DNA of 64,000 bases from positions 186,001-250,000 of the forward strand of contig JAJRWT010000063.1 in the NCBI GenBank assembly GCA_024276675.1, read 5' to 3'. Shown in pieces: positions 1-8,681 of the stretch. The translations under genes and the position numbers were made by a program. The notes under the pieces are model-generated. The model ran no database searches. It was not told where the DNA came from and was given only the letters and a program-made list of their open reading frames with translations. Source of the DNA: Myxococcota bacterium. GTDB lineage: Bacteria; Myxococcota_A; UBA796; JAFGLY01. Every line of letters begins with the position of its first letter. Position 1 is the first letter of the stretch.

Positions 1-1590
1 GTCCACGGCCAGGTCGACGTTTTCGAACCCGGTTGCAAGGTCGTCGATATCCATGATCCTGCCGAAACGGAATCCGTCGGAATCGTAGCGGATGACTTCC
101 TCGCGATAGGCCAGCAGCAACTGCCTGCCCTTGTAGCCGACCACCGCGTTGGGAGGGCCGTCCGTGATCTCGAAACGTACCTGCTCTTCACCCTGAAGGT
201 TGTAGCCCATGGCCTCATCGCCCCAGATCACGAACAGCAGATCCTTCCTGGAGAGCCAGGCCAGGTAGGCCTCGCCACCAACTCCGGGTCTGGTCTTGTA
301 GGAGCTTCTGATGGTCCATCCCACACGCAGGCTCCCGTCACCTGCGAAGACCTGGACGCGCCCCATGGCATCGAGAACCGCAAAAGAATCGGATTCTTTT
401 TCGGGTATGACTTCGACATCCAGTGGATTCTGGAAGGAACCGGGGTCGGTTCCCGCTCCACCACCAGAGACGTACCAGGGACGGCTCTCGCCGAACCAGA
501 GATTGCAGATGTCGGTCTTGGCTCCCCAGACACGGTCTGGCCGCCCGTTCTCGGCAAAACGCTGGATCCGGTTGTTGCCGGTGTCCGCCACAAGAACATT
601 TCCCAACCGGTCCATGGAGAGAGCGATGGGTTCTCCGAAGGATTGAATCGCTCCCTCTGACCACCCGGTGGCCCCCCAGTACGGGATATTGGGATTGCCT
701 CCACCGATCAACTTCTGGTAGGCGTAGAAGATCTCCACCAGTTCCAAGAGCGCCTGTTGCTGCTGTCCAACGGTCCGCAGCGAGGCCATTTCTATGGCGG
801 GGATGCTGTTGGGATCCTTGAGCTTTCGCAAAGCCAGGATGGCGTTGTCGTCGGGGCGCAGGTACACCGCCCTGCTGCCGGCAGGGACCAGTTTCTGGAC
901 CTGCTCCCGCAGGTACGGAGCCCCCTCGCCTGCGGCGTCCATGATCCACTCCAGCGCCTGGGCATTCCCGAACTCGGCGTTCTTGTGGGCCAGGTAGCGA
1001 TCCTTCAGTGTTTGTTCATAGGCTCGTTTCGCCTCCTGTCCCGGCGGCGAAGCAAGCCATGAATCCAAGCGAGCCTGTGGCTGCCCCAGAGATTCCAGGT
1101 AGTTCACACCGACCTCGGCGATGTAGAGTTCCGAGAAAACAAACCCTTCGAAGGCGTCATCCACCTGGACCCTGATCTTGCGGCCTTCTCCCTGAAGTGG
1201 GATATCCAGGCGTTGTACCTGGTCCTGGAGCCGGACTGGGTCTCCGGATTGCTTTCCGTCCACAAGGATGGTGATCACCTTGGGCCTGGAGTACTCCCTG
1301 TAGCTCTTCTTTCCCTCTTTCAGATTGCCAGGCCATATGGAAATGGAACTCAGGGGGGTCATTGCTCCCAGGTCCAGTTGGATCCATGATCCTACTCCCG
1401 CACCGTCTTCGCCCTCGCACCAGCCGGACTTGAGCAAACCATCGAAGCCGGCGTCGGAATCATGGCGGCCCTGTTCGTCTTCACAGAAAGAGCTGGCGGA
1501 AGTCCTGGCTGCCTGGGCAACCGACGGCAATAACCCGCTTGGGATCGCCCCCAGCAAGCAGAGAACGAATGCAAATCCTGGTGAGCGCAT
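1..1590 (-). CDS. Secreted discoidin-like / NHL-repeat protein, C-terminus cut by window edge
   Basis: The 530 visible codons are open from ATG 1590 to base 1, so the C-terminus lies outside the window. AGGAGG sits 6 bases before the start. Residues 1-26 form a signal peptide (MRSPGFAFVLCLLGAIPSG, then VAQA). Residues about 30-150 look like a discoidin/F5-8C or NADase-associated sugar-binding domain (WIQLDLGAMTPLSSISIWPG, later GRKIRVQVDD). A helical region follows. From about residue 305 there are NHL-type propeller repeats, the clearest carrying VLVADTGNNRIQRF near residue 333. The likely role is an exported carbohydrate- or surface-binding propeller protein. Domain identities are by eye; the ligand is unknown. 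Confidence 0.8.
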   Translation of the reverse strand, partial: MRSPGFAFVLCLLGAIPSGLLPSVAQAARTSASSFCEDEQGRHDSDAGFDGLLKSGWCEGEDGAGVGSWIQLDLGAMTPLSSISIWPGNLKEGKKSYREYSRPKVITILVDGKQSGDPVRLQDQVQRLDIPLQGEGRKIRVQVDDAFEGFVFSELYIAEVGVNYLESLGQPQARLDSWLASPPGQEAKRAYEQTLKDRYLAHKNAEFGNAQALEWIMDAAGEGAPYLREQVQKLVPAGSRAVYLRPDDNAILALRKLKDPNSIPAIEMASLRTVGQQQQALLELVEIFYAYQKLIGGGNPNIPYWGATGWSEGAIQSFGEPIALSMDRLGNVLVADTGNNRIQRFAENGRPDRVWGAKTDICNLWFGESRPWYVSGGGAGTDPGSFQNPLDVEVIPEKESDSFAVLDAMGRVQVFAGDGSLRVGWTIRSSYKTRPGVGGEAYLAWLSRKDLLFVIWGDEAMGYNLQGEEQVRFEITDGPPNAVVGYKGRQLLLAYREEVIRYDSDGFRFGRIMDIDDLATGFENVDLAVD

Positions 1591-1658
1591 GAATCGCCTC
1601 CTGGTACTTCGATGGCTCATGTTATCCCGACCTTGAAGGTGAACCTGGCCAGCTACAC

Positions 1659-2300
1659 CTATCGACCTTCCGATTCTTCGGCCAGATTCGGACCAAGTGG
1701 AAGTTTCTGCTGCCTGGGTTCGAAGTTGTCCGGGTCCCAGCAATGCCGACACCTGGCCTCGTATGCCTCCTGGGCTCCCACCAGGACCTGTGGTCCGCGG
1801 TTCACGGTTCTCTGTGAGCGGTTGGCAGGTGCTCCGCAGACCACGCAAATGGCCAGGTACTTGTCTATGTATTCTGCCTTGGCCAGTAGAGCCGGTATGG
1901 GCCCGAAGGGACAGCCCAGGTAGTCGGTATCCAGGCCGGCCACCACCACGCGACGCCCCTCGTCTGCCAATTTTGTGCAAACCTCCACGAGGTCATCGTC
2001 AAAAAACTGGGCTTCGTCGATGCCTACCACCCGCGCATTACCCACGCGACGAGGTATCTCCGAGGCCGATACGATGTTGACACTCCTCAGGCTGTGCCCC
2101 GTATGTGAACCCACCGAATCCAGGGAGTATCGATCATCTATCCTGGGTTTGAACACGATGACCGGCTGGTTTGCATAGCGAGCACGTCGCAGACGCCTGA
2201 TGAGTTCCTCGGTCTTTCCGCTGAACATGCAGCCTGTGACCACCTCGATCCATCCCAGGTGCGAGGGAGTCATCTCAGGAGGTGTGGATCCGCGGGGCAC
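1659..2300 (-). CDS. tdk: Thymidine kinase
   Basis: Type II thymidine kinase of 213 residues, which phosphorylates thymidine to dTMP in the pyrimidine salvage pathway in the cytoplasm. The P-loop GCMFSGKT lies at residues 23-30 and the Walker B-like GIDEAQFF at 93-100. Zinc-ribbon cysteines occur as CVVC (152-155) and CRHC (184-187). Length is usual for the family. The start shown is a GTG giving MPRGSTPPEM; the ATG ten codons in (2273) is an equally possible start because neither has a strong Shine-Dalgarno site. The gene stands alone between unrelated genes. Confidence 0.93.
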   Translation of the reverse strand: MPRGSTPPEMTPSHLGWIEVVTGCMFSGKTEELIRRLRRARYANQPVIVFKPRIDDRYSLDSVGSHTGHSLRSVNIVSASEIPRRVGNARVVGIDEAQFFDDDLVEVCTKLADEGRRVVVAGLDTDYLGCPFGPIPALLAKAEYIDKYLAICVVCGAPANRSQRTVNRGPQVLVGAQEAYEARCRHCWDPDNFEPRQQKLPLGPNLAEESEGR

Positions 2301-2418
2301 TTGAACACTCTCTCTGCAAATGGTGATGGGGCCGGCAGGCGGTTCGTGGAACCGGCACTCAAGGCCAATGGCCCGGGCATCGCGGTCTTTTGAAAAATCC
2401 TTGAAAGTCGAAAGAATG

Positions 2419-3519
2419 TCAGATCAACGAAAACCGCGAACCCGAACGCTTACGCCATGCCATGACGACTGAATCGGCCTGCCGCTGGACCGGAGCCAAT
2501 GTCATGATCAACGGCAGAAAATCGGCATCCAGAGGTTCTGCGGCCCATGGATTCAGGTAGCAGCGTGCGTAGAGAGCCGTGGGATCGTCGGTATCCCGCC
2601 CCAACCACAGAAATGCCGCGAGATCGCGATACAGGGGATCGCGGAACAGGCATGGAGAGTATTCCCCACCGAACTCCAGCTCGATGTTATGGTCTTCGCC
2701 ATCGCGGAACATCTCTATTCTGGCCGAGGGACCGTACAGAAAATCGCGCATGTAGCCAGAAGTCACTCGCCAGGGCTGATCCGCCACACAGACCATGATC
2801 AGCGGTCTGCCCGCGTTGGGTCCGGTCCGGATGATCTCCAACTCTCGAAGCACCTGCGGTTCCACGGCAGCCAGGCTCGCGGGACTGAGGAAGGGTCCGA
2901 CACTTGCCAGTACGCGCCGCCCCCCCGACGAACGATCATCGGAAAGCATGAACTCCAGGGAGATCTTTTCGTCTTCGTAGGTGGCGTAGCGGCCTTCCCA
3001 TGTGCCGGCTTCCACCTGCGCAAGCCACATCTCCACGGCTCTCCGCACCGGTTCGGTGTCGAGATCGTGTGGCAGCCAGCGATGCAGGGCCAGGAGAATC
3101 CTGTGGTTCCCACCGATTCGTTCCAGGGCCTCCACGAGCCTTCGCAGGGTGGCACGATCCGGAACCGGCCTGGATTTGTGTATGAAGGAAAGAACCGTGA
3201 GATCCAGCGTGGCTCCGTTGGGGCGCTTCGCTCGCAGGATGGGACCGGGCTCCACCAGTACACGTACCCGGTATGGCCCCCGTGCCAGAAGAGCAGCAGT
3301 TGCCAACTCGGCGTAGCCCTGGAAAAACCTGCGGTTGTCCAGAGAAGTCAACAGACATCCGACCCTGGAACCTATGGGTTCACCCAACTCGTCCATCAAG
3401 GTTTGAAGCATGTTGCGATGACGTCTGCCCTCGGGACCACAGATCTGGTGCAAAAAACTGTGGCGTGCAGCGGAGAGCCGCCTGATATCCTCAATAAATT
3501 TATCAGGGAACAGAGTCAT
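2419..3519 (-). CDS. Unrecognised protein, possibly a PD-(D/E)XK nuclease-like fold
   Basis: A protein of 366 residues from ATG 3519; a GTG at 3555 would add 12 residues. I do not recognise a named family. The middle has the layout of nuclease-fold proteins that I associate with an FxxxYAELATAALLAR helix, a strand ending in an Asp (NGATLDLTV), and a later charged helix followed by a hydrophobic strand (RPLIMVCVADQPW). The usual E-x-K pair is not obvious, so an inactive or diverged member is possible. No signal peptide or membrane segment is visible. It is divergent from the rhomboid-like gene that follows. The fold suggestion is inference only. Confidence 0.7.
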   Translation of the reverse strand: MTLFPDKFIEDIRRLSAARHSFLHQICGPEGRRHRNMLQTLMDELGEPIGSRVGCLLTSLDNRRFFQGYAELATAALLARGPYRVRVLVEPGPILRAKRPNGATLDLTVLSFIHKSRPVPDRATLRRLVEALERIGGNHRILLALHRWLPHDLDTEPVRRAVEMWLAQVEAGTWEGRYATYEDEKISLEFMLSDDRSSGGRRVLASVGPFLSPASLAAVEPQVLRELEIIRTGPNAGRPLIMVCVADQPWRVTSGYMRDFLYGPSARIEMFRDGEDHNIELEFGGEYSPCLFRDPLYRDLAAFLWLGRDTDDPTALYARCYLNPWAAEPLDADFLPLIMTLAPVQRQADSVVMAWRKRSGSRFSLI

Positions 3520-3762
3520 GACAGGAGATCTTCCATCACGATGATGGTAGTACACCGGCTCTGCCAGGGTTGTTGGCCGATTTGCAGCACTAGACGAGCA
3601 GGGTCAGGGCCGTGTGGCTTGGTTCTGGTGGGCCGGCAGCTAACCCATGGACCGTGCTTCTGCCAAAGCGGAATTGAAGAAGCCAGTCACAAAACCCATC
3701 CCACGAACCGAAAATCCGGGGTATGAAGCGATTGTCCAACCAGGCAGGACGCGGGAGAAAAC

Positions 3763-4521
3763 ATGTACAGACAAGTAACCACCTACTCCTTCGGTACGGG
3801 CCTGAGTCCACTTGGCAGAAAGGTGCTCATAACGCTGGTGGTGCTCTACATCGTGCAGACCATTCTCCAGAACTGGATGGGCGTCCCCGTCCTGGAGACG
3901 ATGGCATGGTGGACTCCCGGCAGCGGCTACTTCCGTCCATGGCAGCCCGTCACCGCGTTCTTCCTCAACGGCCCCACGCCTCTGGGCGCATTCATCTCCT
4001 GGTTGATCCTGTACTTTTTCTTCACACCCGCGGAGTCGTCCCTGGGCCGCCGAGGTCTTCTCGAAGTGATCATCGTCTCCTGGCTCTCGGCCGTGATCCT
4101 CCTGCTCCCACTCCTGTCACTTGGAGCAATCGTCGCCACTACTCCCTATCTCGGCATCAACTGCTTCCTCACCGCCCTCATCGTGGTGTTCGGCCTGTCG
4201 CGCCCCAACGCCACGATACTCCTGTTCTTCGTACTGCCCATTCGCGCCGCCTGGGTCGCCTGGGGCACTGGGTTCATCTCGTTCCTGTACCTGGTCTACA
4301 CACGGGACATGAGTTCGGCGGTGGCGCTGTTCGGCTGGGCAGGAGCCGTACTCTACATGATCTCGGGCGGCAGGATCACCAACCTCATTGCCCTCCTACG
4401 AGCGCGCCTGCTGGCCAGACGTATCTTCCGGCGCAGCTCGCGACGCCACCACCTGGACGTCCTCGATGGCGGTCGATCAAGGCGATCCGGCCAAGACGAC
4501 GACGACATACTCTACCATTGA
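3763..4521 (+). CDS. Rhomboid-like integral membrane protein lacking the catalytic residues
   Basis: A 252-residue protein with about six hydrophobic segments spread over residues 20-215 and a basic, then acidic, cytoplasmic tail. Rhomboid-family landmarks are visible: WQPVTAFFLN resembles the family W-x-x-x-T-x-x-F segment, and PYLGINCFLTAL sits where active rhomboids have G-x-S-G before a conserved hydrophobic helix and P-rich turn (LFFVLPIRAAW). The expected serine is replaced by Asn/Cys, and the last helix (ALFGWAGAVLY) has no His. It therefore reads as a derlin-like or pseudoprotease member of the superfamily. It has its own divergent promoter region shared with the upstream gene. Confidence 0.75.
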   Translation: MYRQVTTYSFGTGLSPLGRKVLITLVVLYIVQTILQNWMGVPVLETMAWWTPGSGYFRPWQPVTAFFLNGPTPLGAFISWLILYFFFTPAESSLGRRGLLEVIIVSWLSAVILLLPLLSLGAIVATTPYLGINCFLTALIVVFGLSRPNATILLFFVLPIRAAWVAWGTGFISFLYLVYTRDMSSAVALFGWAGAVLYMISGGRITNLIALLRARLLARRIFRRSSRRHHLDVLDGGRSRRSGQDDDDILYH

Positions 4522-4553
4522 ACCAAGAAGCCAGATGGCCCGGGTGGCTGCCG

Positions 4554-5795
4554 TCAGTCGGCGGCAGTGGATGGGAGCAGCGCCGTAGCGCTGTCCAGGC
4601 GAGCATGACCTTGCCGGAGATCTTCACTCTTGAGTCCAGCGCCACCGCCGAAGTTATCCATGTAGTCCAGCAAACCGTCCAGAACATGGATGGCGGCAAG
4701 AACATCGCCGGTGCACGCGGTTTCGGAGATGGTGTGCATGTTGCGCACGGGAAAACCGATGGTGGTGGCAGCCGCGTCGATGGCGGCGAATACGGCGGCC
4801 ATGGTGTCGGTACCGGTGTCGCGTCCCACCACGTCCATCTGCAGAGGGATACCCTTCTCACGGGCGACGGTCTGGATGAAGGCGTTCAGTTGCTCACTGA
4901 CCACGGCTCCAACTCCCAGCGTGAATCCCCTACCCATTTCCAGCGGAGGGAAGCGCCGATCCTTGACCCCTGGTGCGGCGCGATAGTCGTGGTTGACATC
5001 CACGGCCACCAAGACATCCGGTCGCATGGTGCCCGCGAGGACACGGCTCCCCATACGACCGATCTCTTCCCCCGTACTGATACCGAACAGGACGCGGACG
5101 TTCTTCAAGCCCCCGCGTTCGGCCAGCATCCGTGCAAGCTCGGTTGTCACGAAGCATCCGAGGCCATCGTCCAGATAGGCTCCATAGAAGGTGTCGGGGC
5201 TGAAGCCCCTGCGGATGGGCCGATCCAGCAGGATCACGTCGCCGGGCCTTATGCCCAGCCGCTGAACCTGCCCCTTCTTGTCGTCGCCGTGAATTTGAAG
5301 TTCCAGATAGAGCATTTCGGACTTGATTCCGGTATCTCCCCGCCGAAGCGCCGGCTTGGCAAAGTGGATGGCCCCCAGGGCTTCCACGGTTCCACCCCTC
5401 AAGGCCCTGAATTCCCCGGGCTTGTCGGGGTTTTCGCTGTACAGGACCACTTCGTGGCCAATAAGGGTGGTGGGGAGAAACGAGTCGCTGTTGATCCAGA
5501 TCTTGCCATCTTCGCCGATGCTACGCACCTGCATGCGGATCTTGTCGGCGTGCCCCAGGAACATAACGGAGAGCAGGTCAGTTCGTTCAGGTGCAGTGTC
5601 CAGCACTATGCCCGCATTTCCGCGAAAGGTGTGGATCTTCCAACCGGGAAGCATGAAGCCTTCCATTTCCGGCTTGATGACGCCGTAGGTCATGCCGCCT
5701 TCGAGGCCAACGGGACTTGGTGCCGCCAGCACGCTCTTCATGAACTCGAACCGGGATTCCTGCATGGACTTCTTCCAGGGGGGGGGTGTACTCAC
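4554..5795 (-). CDS. M42-type metallopeptidase (aminopeptidase)
   Basis: A 413-residue cytosolic dinuclear-zinc peptidase of the M42/M20 clan (family of PepA/FrvX and TET aminopeptidases). Metal-binding and catalytic landmarks are FLGHADKI (His82, Asp84), AYLDDGLGCF, the catalytic ISTGEEIGRMGS, the AVDVNHDY segment, and a C-terminal HTISE His. The RDTGTDTMAA segment is typical of the substrate-binding region. It probably trims peptides to free amino acids. The start is preceded by AAGGAGTA in the mRNA sense, a good ribosome site. It is divergent from the selenoprotein operon, with a 222-base spacer. Confidence 0.88.
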   Translation of the reverse strand: MSTPPPWKKSMQESRFEFMKSVLAAPSPVGLEGGMTYGVIKPEMEGFMLPGWKIHTFRGNAGIVLDTAPERTDLLSVMFLGHADKIRMQVRSIGEDGKIWINSDSFLPTTLIGHEVVLYSENPDKPGEFRALRGGTVEALGAIHFAKPALRRGDTGIKSEMLYLELQIHGDDKKGQVQRLGIRPGDVILLDRPIRRGFSPDTFYGAYLDDGLGCFVTTELARMLAERGGLKNVRVLFGISTGEEIGRMGSRVLAGTMRPDVLVAVDVNHDYRAAPGVKDRRFPPLEMGRGFTLGVGAVVSEQLNAFIQTVAREKGIPLQMDVVGRDTGTDTMAAVFAAIDAAATTIGFPVRNMHTISETACTGDVLAAIHVLDGLLDYMDNFGGGAGLKSEDLRQGHARLDSATALLPSTAAD

Positions 5796-6017
5796 GAGAT
5801 ACTCCTTTCCAAAAACGGCGCCGCTCCGCCAACGATCACCGCTCCGGTTTCTTCACATGGCAAACATCGACCGCACCTAATAATTCCCATTGGACCTACT
5901 CGCCAGCAACGAAGCCAAACAGGGTGACCTGGCGCCCATCCTGTCATGTCATGATATCCACCCACGTGGAAGCCCCCGGTTTCCGCACGGCCCACCATAT
6001 CCCCAGGGAAACGACAG

Positions 6018-6245
6018 ATGCCAAAAACCATCGAAATCCTCTACTGCGAAGTTTGAAACTACAAACCCCGAGCCGCTGGTGCAGCGGCCGCCATCACTGA
6101 CAGGCTGGGCCTGACCGCCAACATCAAGCCAGGCAGATCCGGGCAGTTCGACGTTCTCGTCGACGGAAGGAAGGTCATAGGAAAGACCTGGAACGGCTTT
6201 CCCAGCAACGACGAAGTAGTACGTGCGGTTGGCAAGGCCCTTTGA
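6018..6245 (+). CDS. SelW/Rdx-family selenoprotein; in-frame TGA (6054-6056) read as selenocysteine
   Basis: A 75-residue thioredoxin-like redox protein that a standard gene caller splits at the TGA. Reading TGA as selenocysteine gives MPKTIEILYCEV-U-NYKP at the N-terminus, a C-x-x-U redox centre in the exact place where Rdx proteins (SelW, SelT, SelH, Rdx12) have CxxC/CxxU after the first beta strand. The C-terminal half matches the family as well: GQFDVLVDGRKVIGKT, then NGFPSNDEVVRAV. AGGGA lies 8 bases before the ATG. The 62 codons after TGA are open and end at a TGA at 6243, one base before the ATG of the sulfotransferase gene, so translation is probably coupled. A 7-bp hairpin follows the Sec codon. 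Length and order fit SelW. The exact redox partner is unknown. Confidence 0.9.
6072..6088 (+). promoter_or_regulatory. Bacterial SECIS-like hairpin
   Basis: A perfect 7-bp stem GCCGCTG / CAGCGGC closes a GTG loop, starting 16 bases after the selenocysteine TGA. The first loop G is 23 bases after the codon, close to the spacing in E. coli fdhF, and the apical GGU resembles the GGU read by SelB there. It lies inside the coding frame, as bacterial SECIS elements must. Seen directly in the sequence; SelB binding is inferred. Confidence 0.8.
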
Positions 6246-6246
6246 A

Positions 6247-7320
6247 ATGACTCCAGGGCAACCAATCTTCATCATCGGAACGGAGCGTTCAGGTTCCAAC
6301 CTGCTGCGGCTGATCCTGAATGCTCACTCAGGCATCCATGTGCCCCATCCTCCGCACATCTTGCGCTTCTTCGCTCCCATCGAGGCCACCTACGGGGATC
6401 TTCGGCAAGACGCACGTTTCCTGCGACTAATCGACGACATCCTGCTCCTCCTGCGCGTTCACATCCATCCCTGGACCTTTGAGCCCCATAGGGATGCCGT
6501 CTTCAAAAAGGCCCCCAGTAGAAGCGTCTTCGGAGCCTTCGCGGCCCTCTACGAGCTATCGCTCATCCAGAGCGGCAAACGGCGCTGGGGCTGCAAATCC
6601 ACATTTGTCATCGAGCATGTACCGGCTGTTCTCTCCCACTTTCCACGCGCGAGGTTCGTTCACCTGCTGAGAGATCCCCGGGACGTTGCAGCGTCGTCCA
6701 CCAGGTCCGTATTCAACCCCTACCACCCCTATTTCACCGCGGAACTCTGGAAGAGGCAGCAACGACTGGCTCTGGATCTCGCTTCGACGTTACCCGCAGA
6801 ATCCATGTTGACCATTAAATACGAAAACTTGATCACCAAGACCCAGGACACACTGTCCCGCCTCTTCCGCTTCCTTGGCGAATCCTTCGAAGAGCGAACC
6901 CTGCATTTCTTTGAAACCGATGAAGCGCTGCGAAGCAGCTCGCTTTCAGAATCCTGGAAGAACACTTCTTCACCGATGCTCAAGAACAACCACCACAAGT
7001 TCATACGGGAACTCTCCCCTGGACAGATCGCCGACGTCGAGTTCGTGGCCGGCCCCACCATGCTCAGATTGGGCTACACCCTCCATAGCCCCAGAAAAAC
7101 CTCCCTCCACCACTCTCCCCTTTCCCGAGTGTATCATCGCTCTGGTATGAGACTACAGGACCTTTTCATGCGAAGCAGGGTGGAGTTTCGTTCCATCCTG
7201 AAGGATCGCAACCACTGGCGAAGATGGGCTCGAGATTCAACAGCGGCCCTGCTCAAACTCCGCCGCCTACTGGCAGACGGGGAATCCTCCGGCCACGTCC
7301 CCTCGGGAGCGACCAGATGA
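6247..7320 (+). CDS. PAPS-dependent sulfotransferase family protein (first of two)
   Basis: A 357-residue P-loop sulfotransferase. The 5'-phosphosulfate-binding loop is IFIIGTERSGSNLLRLIL near residue 10, and the 3'-phosphate-binding motif is ARFVHLLRDPRDVAAS near residue 140, followed by a SMLTIKYENLI acceptor-proximal strand and an FLGESFEERT helix. The reaction would be sulfate transfer from PAPS to a hydroxyl or amine of a glycan, lipid or small molecule. ATG 6247 is chosen over an in-frame GTG at 6223 because it follows the selenoprotein stop by one base and puts the first strand at the right place. It overlaps the next gene by ATGA. Confidence 0.88.
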   Translation: MTPGQPIFIIGTERSGSNLLRLILNAHSGIHVPHPPHILRFFAPIEATYGDLRQDARFLRLIDDILLLLRVHIHPWTFEPHRDAVFKKAPSRSVFGAFAALYELSLIQSGKRRWGCKSTFVIEHVPAVLSHFPRARFVHLLRDPRDVAASSTRSVFNPYHPYFTAELWKRQQRLALDLASTLPAESMLTIKYENLITKTQDTLSRLFRFLGESFEERTLHFFETDEALRSSSLSESWKNTSSPMLKNNHHKFIRELSPGQIADVEFVAGPTMLRLGYTLHSPRKTSLHHSPLSRVYHRSGMRLQDLFMRSRVEFRSILKDRNHWRRWARDSTAALLKLRRLLADGESSGHVPSGATR

Positions 7321-8681
7321 ACAGGGCCGCCACCCTGGAGACGCTGAGGGGACTGTTGGACAACATCCTCCAACGCTGGCCAGCTCCCGTGGCAGACCTC
7401 AGAGACCAGGCAAGAGACGTGGTGATAGTGGCGTCAAGCTCTCGGGGAGGCTCCAGCGTATTCGCCGAAATACTTCGCCACAGCAAGCACCTTCTTCACT
7501 TTCCCGCCGAGATAAACCTTTTCCTGGTCCTGGCGGGCCTTGGCCATCCCGAGAGTGGAACGGGATCGGATCTTCTCGAGGCACACCACGCCATTCCAGG
7601 CCAACAAGATTCCCGGCTGCTCTCGCTGCTCGGCAGGATGTTGGCCTGGGACGTTGGCCAGCCCAAACCGGGGCATCTTCGAGGCAAGGACGTGGAGCGT
7701 CTCGCCCATGCGCTGCTCCTCAGACTTTCGGTCCAGTGGCCCACCTGCTACTTCGACGCCGCCAGGCTGCACAGGTGGATGTTCGACACCATGGCGGCCA
7801 TGGTCGGGAACAAAGGCTGGATACCAGGTTCTTTCCCCGACCCCCACACATTCCACACCCATCTCCTGGCTCTGGTTTCTTCCGAGCACCCGCAGGTCAA
7901 CCCCTACTACTACGACATTCCTCCCGGGCTGATCCGAACCTGTTCACCCGCAGTGCCGAGGCCCGCTGGGCCACCCTCGCCCATCATCGTAGAAGAACCT
8001 CCCTTCGTCACAGTGGGCCCATGGAGCCAAGCGTCCACCGGCTCTCTCCGAAACCTCCCCCTCGTGATCAAGACTCCCAGCAATGCCTACCGTCTGCCCT
8101 TTTTGAAGGCCCTCTTACCCCGGGCACGATTCAGGGTCCTGCACCTCACCCGAAATGCCGCGGCGTCCATCAACGGCCTCTTCGACGGCTGGAACTACTG
8201 TGGCTTCCACTCCCACTACCTGCCAGGTATGCTTCGCATCCTGGACTATTCGGATCGTTCTCCGCGCTGGGGCAGGGACTGGTGGAAATTCGACCTGCCG
8301 CCTGGCTGGGAAGAATACGCCCACAGGCCCCTGGTGGAAGTCTGCGCCTTTCAGTGGCGATCTTCCCACGAGGCCATACTGGACTTCCTCGGACGCGAAG
8401 ACGTGGACAGCCACCGGATTCGCTTCGAAGACGTGGTGGCCCATCAGAAAACCAGGCACGAAGTATTTCGGCGGCTGTGCGATTGGCTGGGCATCCCCCT
8501 CGAAGACCGGCTGTCACAGGTGGTCCGCGAAGGCCTTCCTCCCATAATGGCCACGGGAAGCCCACGGCATCGGAGATGGTTCGAAAAGGCTCACCTCCTG
8601 GAACCGATGCTGGCCAGTCCGCAGATTCAAGAAACCATGGAGCGACTGGGATATGCACACGATCCAGAAACCTGGACATGA
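7317..8681 (+). CDS. Sulfotransferase family protein (second of two)
   Basis: A 454-residue protein starting at the ATGA overlap with the preceding sulfotransferase. The N-terminal loop VVIVASSSRGGSSVFAEIL (about residue 38) is a sulfotransferase-type 5'-phosphosulfate loop, and RFRVLHLTRNAAASINGL (about residue 268) is the 3'-phosphate region. A late RIRFEDVVAHQ strand and LCDWLGIPLEDRL helix match the usual C-terminal part. It is larger than the first enzyme because of an inserted middle section (residues about 90-240). It presumably sulfates a related substrate in the same pathway. The acceptor cannot be deduced from sequence. Confidence 0.85.
   Translation: MNRAATLETLRGLLDNILQRWPAPVADLRDQARDVVIVASSSRGGSSVFAEILRHSKHLLHFPAEINLFLVLAGLGHPESGTGSDLLEAHHAIPGQQDSRLLSLLGRMLAWDVGQPKPGHLRGKDVERLAHALLLRLSVQWPTCYFDAARLHRWMFDTMAAMVGNKGWIPGSFPDPHTFHTHLLALVSSEHPQVNPYYYDIPPGLIRTCSPAVPRPAGPPSPIIVEEPPFVTVGPWSQASTGSLRNLPLVIKTPSNAYRLPFLKALLPRARFRVLHLTRNAAASINGLFDGWNYCGFHSHYLPGMLRILDYSDRSPRWGRDWWKFDLPPGWEEYAHRPLVEVCAFQWRSSHEAILDFLGREDVDSHRIRFEDVVAHQKTRHEVFRRLCDWLGIPLEDRLSQVVREGLPPIMATGSPRHRRWFEKAHLLEPMLASPQIQETMERLGYAHDPETWT

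Noticed and set aside
5949..6299. A 116-codon minus-strand frame opposite the selenoprotein gene
   Set aside because: It has no family resemblance or ribosome site and lies opposite a better-supported plus-strand frame; it is a shadow.
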